A stretch of DNA of 6,248 nucleotides. Origin: JBBRLG01 sp038231495 (GTDB lineage Bacteria; Planctomycetota; Planctomycetia; Gemmatales; Gemmataceae). Shown here piece by piece: positions 1 to 4,514 of the stretch (position 1 is the stretch's first letter; each line of letters opens with the position of its first letter). Under the pieces are notes generated by a model. It saw nothing but the letters and a program-made list of their open reading frames with translations. It was not told the DNA's origin and ran no database searches. Location: NCBI GenBank assembly GCA_038231495.1, contig JBBRLG010000448.1, forward strand, positions 1 to 6,248, given 5' to 3'. Both the position numbers and the translations under genes were made by a program.

Positions 1-140
1 TGTGCAACCCTTTCAGGGTTGGCCGTCGCGTCGCGGGTTGCTTTCCGGGGGTGCGCGAGTACGCGACCCCCGGCTTTGCTGTTGAACCGCTTCGCGGTAC
101 GGCAACGCTTCGCGGTACGGCAGCGCTGCCGTCCACGGCG
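1..140. repeat. Hairpin-rich dispersed-type intergenic repeat, possibly cut by the left window edge
   Basis: This stretch is built of nested inverted repeats. CAACCCT (5-11) pairs with AGGGTTG (15-21) around a 3-nt loop. CCGGGGGT plus CGCG (45-57, one bulged G at 53) pairs with CGCG plus ACCCCCGG (62-73) around the tetraloop AGTA. Then follows an 18-nt-period tandem duplication of CGCTTCGCGGTACGGCA (88-104 and 106-122), each unit containing a small ACCGC/GCGGT-type hairpin. Although the frame is open through it, the translation (for example RFAVRQRFAVRQR) is low-complexity and looks like translated repeat, not protein. From memory, similar hairpin blocks are scattered through Gemmata-type genomes, but copy number cannot be shown here. 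The right boundary is placed where TPR homology begins, about 142. Confidence 0.6.
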
Positions 141-513
141 AGACAAGCAGCAACTGGATGCGGCGATCCAGGAGTTCCGCCGCGCCATCGACCTCGACCC
201 CAAGTTCGCCAGAGCGCACTACAACCTCGGCAACGCCCTGAGTGCCAAGCAGCACCTGGACGAGGCGATCCAGGAGTTCCGCCGCGCCATCGAACTCGAC
301 CCTAACCGCGCTGAAGCGCATCGCAGCCTCGGCGTTGTCCTGGGCAAAACAGGCAAGCTCACCGAATCGCTCGACGCTATCCGCCAGGGGCACCGACTCG
401 GTTCAGGGCAACCAGGCTGGCCCTACCCTTCGGCTACATGGGTGCGGGAGGTGGAAGCGGTTACTCGTGAAGGCATAGTCTTCCCCGCTCTCGTCGATAA
501 CGCGAAGGGCTGA
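19..513 (+). CDS. TPR-repeat protein fragment, N-terminally truncated remnant
   Basis: Only codons from about 142 onward look like protein. Two TPR units follow each other: residues about 43-76 (core AIQEFRRAIDLDP, then ARAHYNLGNAL) and 77-110 (core AIQEFRRAIELDP, then AEAHRSLGVVL). A third degenerate half-unit follows (KLTESLDAIRQGHRLG). The units are near-identical at DNA level with an exact 102-nt (34-codon) period, 145 versus 247. The segment QPGWPYPSATWVREVE after the TPRs recalls the tail that follows TPR blocks in large planctomycete kinase/TPR proteins. This is likely the carved-out C-terminal part of such a gene. The upstream codons are translated hairpin repeat. The TTG at 19 has no convincing ribosome binding site, and the frame stays open to the window edge. 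TPRs mediate protein-protein contacts; no catalytic domain is present. It is probably a non-functional remnant. Confidence 0.6.
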   Translation: MAVASRVAFRGCASTRPPALLLNRFAVRQRFAVRQRCRPRRDKQQLDAAIQEFRRAIDLDPKFARAHYNLGNALSAKQHLDEAIQEFRRAIELDPNRAEAHRSLGVVLGKTGKLTESLDAIRQGHRLGSGQPGWPYPSATWVREVEAVTREGIVFPALVDNAKG

Positions 514-572
514 ACACAACTCGTTTGGAAGGGCAAAGACGAACAGGACCGAAAGCCCCTCGAAGTCCCCGC

Positions 573-584
573 GCCGCAAGCGGC
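573..584. terminator. Short hairpin between convergent ORFs, weak terminator candidate
   Basis: GCCG (573-576) pairs with CGGC (581-584) around CAAG. It lies in the 75-bp gap between the convergent TPR remnant and the GH3 chimera, only 5 nt beyond the chimera's stop. On the plus strand it is followed by AAATTCAGTTG, so there is no clean U-tract on either strand. The position is suggestive, but the stem is only 4-5 bp. Confidence 0.2.
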
Positions 585-588
585 AAAT

Positions 589-1683
589 TCAGTTGAAAAA
601 CCGGTGCATCGCGTCGGTCAACTGGCCGCTGTTGTCCATGCGGGGAACCTTGTGTTGGCCACCGAGCTTGCCGACGGAACGCATCCAGTCGGCAAAACCG
701 CCGCGGCGTACCAAACACACTTCCGGGGCCAGCATCGTCAGGTTGCCGCGACGGTGGGCCGCATAGTCTTCGTTACCCTGGCACAAGGCGCGATCCAATT
801 CCGCGGCGAAGCGCGCCAGCTGCGCCGGCGGTTCGGCAAACTCGACGAGGAAGCGGTGCCGGCCCGGCGTGCCCGTCGATTCCGGAAAGAGCGGGCCGAC
901 GTGGAAATCGACCACCGCCGTCCCGGCCAACTCGGCGGCAGCGGCGACGGCCCCCTCCACTTCTTCGCTAATCAGGTGCTCGCCGAAGGCCGACAGGAAA
1001 TACTTCGTGCGGCCGGTGAAACGCAGCAACGGCGGGTCGCGGCGCTCGAAACAAACCGTGTCGCCGATCTTGTAACTCCATAATCCGGCACAAGTGGTCA
1101 GCACCACGGCGTATTGCACGCCGACTTCAAGATCGGCGACCGTATGGCGCGTCGGGTTCGCGCGGTCGATTTCCGCCACCGGGACGAATTCGTAGAAGAT
1201 ATTGTGATCCGCGATGAGCCGGAGCATTCCGTGGCGCGGGTCTTCGGTGGCGATGAAGCCTTCCGAGGCACCGTAGACATCGGTCAGATTCACTTGCGGG
1301 CTGCCGAGCAAGCGTTGAAAGAGCGAGCGATAGGGATCGAAGCGCGTGCCGCCGTGAATAACGAGACGCAGACCCGGCCAAACCTGGGAGATCGTCTCGC
1401 ATCCCGTTAACTGCCGCAGTTGCTCGAAAAGCACAAGCAGCCACGACGGGACGCCGGCCACGAGGGTGATCGGCAGCCCGGCGTTGATGCGCCGGTGCAG
1501 GGCGGGGCCGTCGTAGACGAGCAGGTTGGGAAGATAAACGTCGAAATGCCGCCGCCAGAAGGGGGCGTTGCGGAACCAGCTCTCGGCCTGTTCCGCGAGG
1601 CCGTTGAGGAGAACGAGCGGCTGTCGCCGGGCGTAGCCGTGCGACTTGAAGCGCTCGAACCAGGTTTGCAGGTGTCCGACCAC
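589..1683 (-). CDS. Chimeric ORF: alpha/beta-hydrolase N-terminus fused to truncated GH3-family protein
   Basis: The 364-residue product has two unlike parts. Residues 1-72 resemble an alpha/beta-hydrolase start: PLVLLNGLAEQAESW (22-36) fits the first core strand with the oxyanion-hole HG-type turn as NG, and FDVYLPNLLVYDG (47-59) fits the next strand. Residues about 70-364 match bacterial GH3 (auxin-responsive promoter family) proteins: LPITLVAGVPSWLLVLF (70-86), an adenylate-binding VYGASEG (136-142), YKIGD (204-208), RFTGRTKYFLSAFGEHLISE (221-240) and KVPRMDN (345-351). Plant GH3 enzymes adenylate acyl acids and join them to amino acids; bacterial roles are largely unknown. Full GH3 proteins are about 500-550 residues, so the N-terminal part carrying the ATP-binding SSGTS-type motif is absent. 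The hydrolase GxSxG nucleophile elbow is absent too. Neither activity is expected. The GTG start is chosen because GAGGAG lies 6 nt upstream and TGA interrupts the frame at 1696-1698. It could be a genuine rearrangement or an assembly join. Confidence 0.75.
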   Translation of the reverse strand: MVGHLQTWFERFKSHGYARRQPLVLLNGLAEQAESWFRNAPFWRRHFDVYLPNLLVYDGPALHRRINAGLPITLVAGVPSWLLVLFEQLRQLTGCETISQVWPGLRLVIHGGTRFDPYRSLFQRLLGSPQVNLTDVYGASEGFIATEDPRHGMLRLIADHNIFYEFVPVAEIDRANPTRHTVADLEVGVQYAVVLTTCAGLWSYKIGDTVCFERRDPPLLRFTGRTKYFLSAFGEHLISEEVEGAVAAAAELAGTAVVDFHVGPLFPESTGTPGRHRFLVEFAEPPAQLARFAAELDRALCQGNEDYAAHRRGNLTMLAPEVCLVRRGGFADWMRSVGKLGGQHKVPRMDNSGQLTDAMHRFFN

Positions 1684-1689
1684 GGTCTG

Positions 1690-1695
1690 CTCCTC
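1690..1695 (-). promoter_or_regulatory. Shine-Dalgarno site GAGGAG of the chimeric ORF
   Basis: On the minus strand GAGGAG precedes the GTG at 1683-1681 by 6 nt. It fixes the start, because the in-frame TGA at 1698-1696 excludes longer reading. The site belongs to the hydrolase-like 5' end, suggesting that this end is the authentic start of a hydrolase gene rather than of a GH3 gene. Confidence 0.6.
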
Positions 1696-1707
1696 TCAGG
1701 CTCCGGC

Positions 1708-1839
1708 GTAACCGTTCACCGGCAACTTCTCCCCCCTTACGAAGGGGGGGCGGGGGGGGTAAGAACGATTAAAGTACTCGGTCATGGCGCTCTCTTTACC
1801 CCCCTCCCCCCCTTCGTAAGGGGGGGAGTGAACGGTTAC
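1708..1839. mobile_element. 132-bp MITE, probably IS66-derived, with 8-bp target duplication
   Basis: The ends are perfect 12-bp inverted repeats: GTAACCGTTCAC (1708-1719) and its complement GTGAACGGTTAC (1828-1839). They are flanked by perfect 8-bp direct repeats GCTCCGGC (1700-1707 and 1840-1847). Ends starting GTAA together with 8-bp duplications are hallmarks of IS66-family insertion; the assignment to that family is inference. Inside, a second pair of long arms (about 1730-1763 and 1795-1827) each contain a C-run, TTACGAA and a G-run, so each arm can also fold on itself; about 31 nt (1764-1794) form the central loop. No transposase or other gene is encoded, so it would need transposase in trans. 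It sits right before the Shine-Dalgarno site of the chimeric ORF and would separate it from its original promoter or load its leader with structure. Confidence 0.8.
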
Positions 1840-2010
1840 GCTCCGGCTACCAATCCCATCTCGGTTGGTATAGGCAACCGAACGGCGGCTTACCAAGCGC
1901 GGCGACGCTGCGCCTTCCCTTACTTTCCCCTGGCAGCATGGCGGCGCGATGAAGGATTGTTGCATAAGTCGTAATCATTCCGCGAAGAGTTGATGAGCAC
2001 AGCCGCGTCC

Positions 2011-2031
2011 CCGGACTGGCAACCAGGCCGG
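2011..2031. repeat. Inverted repeat upstream of the sugar kinase, possible operator
   Basis: CCGGACTGG (2011-2019) pairs with CCAGGCCGG (2023-2031) with one mismatch around CAA. It overlaps the place where a -35 element for the candidate promoter at 2039-2044 would sit. It could be a regulator-binding dyad or just a hairpin; nothing in the sequence names a regulator. Confidence 0.3.
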
Positions 2032-2044
2032 TTTCTGTTATGCT
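2017..2044 (+). promoter_or_regulatory. Candidate promoter of the PfkB-family gene
   Basis: TATGCT (2039-2044), preceded by TG one base upstream, resembles an extended -10 box. The -35 match is poor (TGGCAA at 2017-2022, 16-bp spacer). Transcription would start near 2051 and leave a leader of about 37 nt before the ATG at 2088. If used, it excludes translation from the ATG at 2040. Planctomycete promoter consensus is not well fixed, so this is only a candidate. Confidence 0.25.
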
Positions 2045-2076
2045 GCACCCCGACAACCCGAAACCGCACGCCCGCC

Positions 2077-2080
2077 GAGG
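2077..2080 (+). promoter_or_regulatory. Shine-Dalgarno GAGG deciding the PfkB-family start
   Basis: GAGG lies 7 nt before ATG 2088. The alternative ATG at 2040 has no purine-rich site at a suitable distance. Confidence 0.5.
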
Positions 2081-2087
2081 CTCTCCG

Positions 2088-3047
2088 ATGAGTGCGCCGA
2101 CCGACGTTTTGTGTGCCGGTATCATTGTCGCGGATCACGTCAGCTCGCCCATATCGCACTTGCCGGCTGAGGGTGAGCTGGTGCTTGCGGACCAGCTGCT
2201 GCTGACGATCGGCGGCTGCGCGGCCAACGTCGCGGTGGACCTGGGCAAGCTCGGCGTCAGCGCGGCGGTCGTGGGCCGCGTCGGCAGCGACATTTTTGGC
2301 CGGGTGGTCTCCAACATGTTGCGCGAGCGCGGCGTGGACGTGACGCTCATGCAGGTAACGCCGGGCGTGGACACCAGCCAGACGCTCATCGTCAACGTGG
2401 CCGGCCAGGATCGGCGGTTCATCCACACTTTCGGGGCCAACGCCGACTTCCGGGCCAGTGACATTCCGCTCGACCGTGTGGCCAATTGTCGCGTGCTGTA
2501 CGTCGGCGGCTACCTGCTCATGGGCGGCCTGTTGCAGGACGAGTTGATCCCCGTGTTCGCTGCGGCCCGCCGCGCAGGTGCGCAGACGGTGCTCGACGTG
2601 GTGACGCCCGGCCCCGCGGACTACCTGCCGCGCCTGGAAAAACTGCTGCCGCACGTTGACGTTTTCCTGCCGAACTACCACGAGGGCCAGCTCATCACCG
2701 GCGAAAGCGATGCCCTGAAACAGGCGGAGTTGTTTCAGCGCCTGGGCGTCGGCACGTCCCTCGTCACCCTCGGCGACGGCGGTGCCGTGCTGGTAAGCAA
2801 AGACGTGCGTTTGCGCTCGGGGACGTTCGCCGTGCCGTTTGTTGACGGTACCGGCGGCGGCGACGCCTTCGCGGCGGGTTACATGCTGGGCCTGTTGCAA
2901 GGACTCGACGCGGAGGGGTGTTTGCGGACGGGCAGCGCCGTGGGGGCGAGTTGCGTGCGGGCCATCGGTACGACGACGGGGGTGTTTACGCGGGCGGAGT
3001 GTGAGGCGTTCCTGCGCGAACACACTTTGAAGGTGGAGCGCCTTTGA
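2088..3047 (+). CDS. PfkB-family carbohydrate (ribokinase-like) kinase
   Basis: The 319-residue protein is a cytoplasmic ATP-dependent kinase of the PfkB/ribokinase family, which phosphorylates sugars, nucleosides or related alcohols. The N-terminal signature is visible as IGGCAANVAVDLGKLG (41-56), with VGRVGSDIFG (62-71) following. The middle carries LPNYHEGQLITG (195-206), the family's NxxE magnesium/phosphate motif (N196, E199). The C-terminal signature is DGTGGGDAFAAG (253-264), with the anion hole GGGD in place of the usual GAGD and D259 as catalytic base. The length is normal for the family. I start at ATG 2088 because GAGG lies 7 nt upstream and the protein then begins just before the first beta-strand (DVLCAGIIVADHV). 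An in-frame ATG at 2040 would add 16 unconserved-looking residues. The substrate cannot be read from sequence. No co-directional neighbour suggests a pathway. Confidence 0.9.
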   Translation: MSAPTDVLCAGIIVADHVSSPISHLPAEGELVLADQLLLTIGGCAANVAVDLGKLGVSAAVVGRVGSDIFGRVVSNMLRERGVDVTLMQVTPGVDTSQTLIVNVAGQDRRFIHTFGANADFRASDIPLDRVANCRVLYVGGYLLMGGLLQDELIPVFAAARRAGAQTVLDVVTPGPADYLPRLEKLLPHVDVFLPNYHEGQLITGESDALKQAELFQRLGVGTSLVTLGDGGAVLVSKDVRLRSGTFAVPFVDGTGGGDAFAAGYMLGLLQGLDAEGCLRTGSAVGASCVRAIGTTTGVFTRAECEAFLREHTLKVERL

Positions 3048-3075
3048 ACCCGGCTCCTGGACTGGTATTGCGAGC

Positions 3076-3119
3076 TATTCTCACCGCGGTTTGTGGCATT
3101 CCAAGCCGCGGTGAAAATA
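3076..3119. terminator. Bidirectional terminator-like stem-loop between convergent genes
   Basis: The 17-nt arms 3076-3092 and 3103-3119 pair around a 10-nt loop. There is one mismatch (C3080 with A3115) and one T-G wobble (3090 with 3105). The core is TCACCGCGG/CCGCGGTGA. The arm ends are A/T-rich on both sides (TATT and AAAATA), fitting termination in both directions. It begins 29 nt after the kinase stop (3047) and ends 15 nt from the DUF4185 stop (3134). Confidence 0.6.
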
Positions 3120-3133
3120 ACGGCCGGCCGAGT

Positions 3134-4360
3134 TTAGGGGACCGAAGTCCGCCCCGCAAACTTGACGCGCACGAACCGCGGCCAGTAAAACTGGGCGTCC
3201 TTTAGCGGCAGCCAGAAATCATACGCATTGACCACGTAGCTCACGACCAGCTCGTCGTCGGCCGCGAGCATCGGGTGGGCCTTGGCCGCGTAGCTGAAGA
3301 CGCGCTTGTCCTTGGCCATCTCCGGACACTCGTAGAGCAGCGTCGGCGCCGACCACGGCCCCCACGGCCGGGGTGCCGTCCGCGCCACGATCCGCGGCGA
3401 CAGGCCGTCTTGCGTATACACCGCCACAAAGCAACGCTTTCCCGGCAAATACGAAACGGAATACTCGTTGGCAAAGCCGTCCGCCAGGCGGTCGCCTTTG
3501 CGAAAGTCGGTTTGCCAGTCGCCGTCGTGGTAGAAGCGCCACGCGGCCACGTCCGCCACTTCGCCGACCGGCACCCGCGCGACGATCAGGTGTTTCGCAC
3601 TGCCCAACGGCTTCACGTCCTCGTCGATGCCATAAACGTACAGGTAAGCGCCGTCGCGCAGGGCCGCGGAGCCGAACGTGCGCAAACGCTTCGGCCCGAT
3701 TTCGGTACACGGCAATGGTAGCTGTTCCACGCGCCAGTCGGCCGGCGCGTCGTGGGGGTTGGCGACGACGGCGAGTTGCCGGCCGAGCGAACGGAAGCCG
3801 AACGCGCCCCCTTCGCCGGTCTTGTCCATCTGGGCCATGAAGGCGTACAGGCGGTCGTTGACGACGACCGCCGCTTGTGGCCAGTACCAGCCGTGCTTGT
3901 CCGCCGGCACGATTAACGCCGCCGGTTTGCCGTCGTCACCCTTCCGAACAACGAACGTCATCTTGGCGTCCGGCCCGCGACCTGCTTGGAAGGCGACGGA
4001 GTTGTTGACGAGTTTGGCGTCGAGCCGCTTGCCGTCACGGACGCGGCCGACCCAGGTATCGCTGAACAGCCACAAGGTGCGCTCGGGCGTCAGCGCCACC
4101 GAATAGACGCCGTCGCCGCCGATCCAGTCGTCCTTTCGTTGAAAGAGGGCGTCGAGTTCCGGTGCGGCCTTGGCTTCGGTTGGCGCAGGCAAGGGCGGCG
4201 TCGGTTCGTCCGGGACGGCGGGCGCGGTCGCTACTACCACCGGCGCGGCGGGCACCGGAAGAGCCGTCCGTGCGTTCGGGAAGGAATGCGCCACAAACGT
4301 CAGGACGCCGAGCAGGCTCAGAGCCAGCACCAGCGCCACGCCGACCGTCAATGTTTTCAT
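3134..4360 (-). CDS. DUF4185 domain protein, exported or membrane-anchored
   Basis: The 408-residue protein starts with a signal or anchor helix (K2, then hydrophobic residues about 5-24, ending near AHSFPNA), with no lipobox cysteine. A Pro/Ala/Val-rich linker follows (about 31-66) and then a domain of about 340 residues. The domain opens with WIGGDGVYSVAL (79-90) and RTLWLFSDTWVG (94-105), a typical DUF4185 opening. It ends with a DUF4185-like YWPRFVRVKF close to the C-terminus. DUF4185 domains resemble five-bladed beta-propellers of glycosidase type, but their biochemical role is not established, so I assign no activity. It likely acts outside the cytoplasm. A GTG at 4372 would add four residues (MRRI). 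I prefer ATG 4360, which puts Lys directly before the hydrophobic helix; neither has a strong ribosome binding site. It lies downstream of the oxidoreductase on the same strand but 154 bp away with a large palindrome between, so co-transcription is doubtful. Confidence 0.85.
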   Translation of the reverse strand: MKTLTVGVALVLALSLLGVLTFVAHSFPNARTALPVPAAPVVVATAPAVPDEPTPPLPAPTEAKAAPELDALFQRKDDWIGGDGVYSVALTPERTLWLFSDTWVGRVRDGKRLDAKLVNNSVAFQAGRGPDAKMTFVVRKGDDGKPAALIVPADKHGWYWPQAAVVVNDRLYAFMAQMDKTGEGGAFGFRSLGRQLAVVANPHDAPADWRVEQLPLPCTEIGPKRLRTFGSAALRDGAYLYVYGIDEDVKPLGSAKHLIVARVPVGEVADVAAWRFYHDGDWQTDFRKGDRLADGFANEYSVSYLPGKRCFVAVYTQDGLSPRIVARTAPRPWGPWSAPTLLYECPEMAKDKRVFSYAAKAHPMLAADDELVVSYVVNAYDFWLPLKDAQFYWPRFVRVKFAGRTSVP

Positions 4361-4408
4361 GATTCGCCGCACCAGGTATTACATCGTTGCGGTCACGGGG
4401 TCTTTAGC

Positions 4409-4495
4409 CCGCGGCTTGGACTGACACAAGCCCGACGCGCCAGCGAGGGCCGGTCCCTCGCTGGCGCGTCGGGCTTGTATCAATCCAAGCCGCGG
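4409..4495. repeat. 87-bp near-perfect palindrome with 41-bp arms
   Basis: Arms 4409-4449 and 4455-4495 pair around the loop CCGGT (4450-4454). Only two positions differ: C4421 with A4483, and C4425 with A4479. On the minus-strand transcript both become G-U wobbles, so that RNA can pair along all 41 positions. The outer 12 bp are CCGCGGCTTGGA/TCCAAGCCGCGG; the inner part reads CAAGCCCGACGCGCCAGC and continues to GAGGG. It fills the gap between the oxidoreductase stop and the DUF4185 start. No T-run follows on either strand, so it is not a classic intrinsic terminator. From memory, similar elements recur between genes in Gemmata-type genomes, consistent with a REP-like family. Confidence 0.75.
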
Positions 4496-4514
4496 CAAGT
4501 ATATGTTGCTACCT

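Larger units (their letters stand above)
1848..2087. other. Intergenic region between divergent chimeric ORF and pfkB-type gene
   Basis: I see no credible gene here; open frames across it have no recognisable protein pattern. It should hold the promoters of both divergent genes. Visible structure includes a 7-bp hairpin TCGGTTG (1861-1867) with CAACCGA (1875-1881), overlapped by TACCAA (1848-1853) with TTGGTA (1865-1870), so two alternative pairings compete for the same bases. A second dyad lies at 2011-2031. For the minus-strand gene no convincing -10/-35 pair was found. Confidence 0.5.

Noticed and set aside
88..122. Tandem repeat considered as a CRISPR fragment
   Set aside because: Two directly adjoining 18-nt units with no spacer; no cas genes.
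511..620. Same frame stays open after the TGA of the TPR remnant, as if the stop were a mutation in a longer gene
   Set aside because: The continuation (TQLVWKGKDEQDRKPLEVPA and on) shows no domain and soon becomes antisense to the GH3 part, so a longer original gene cannot be supported.
604..1083. Plus-strand open frame inside the GH3 region
   Set aside because: It is the antisense shadow of the GH3 part, which shows clear family motifs on the minus strand.
1696..1965. Minus-strand open frame of 89 codons
   Set aside because: It reads straight through the MITE; its Pro/Gly-rich motifs (PPYEGGEGG, PPFVRGEK) are translated C-run/G-run hairpins, not protein.
2040..2087. Upstream ATG extending the kinase by 16 residues
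   Set aside because: No ribosome binding site, residues unlike the family N-terminus, and it overlaps the candidate -10 box.
1920..3023. Long minus-strand open frame opposite the sugar kinase
   Set aside because: It is antisense to a kinase with both PfkB signatures; His/Arg-rich composition is typical of a shadow frame in high-GC DNA.
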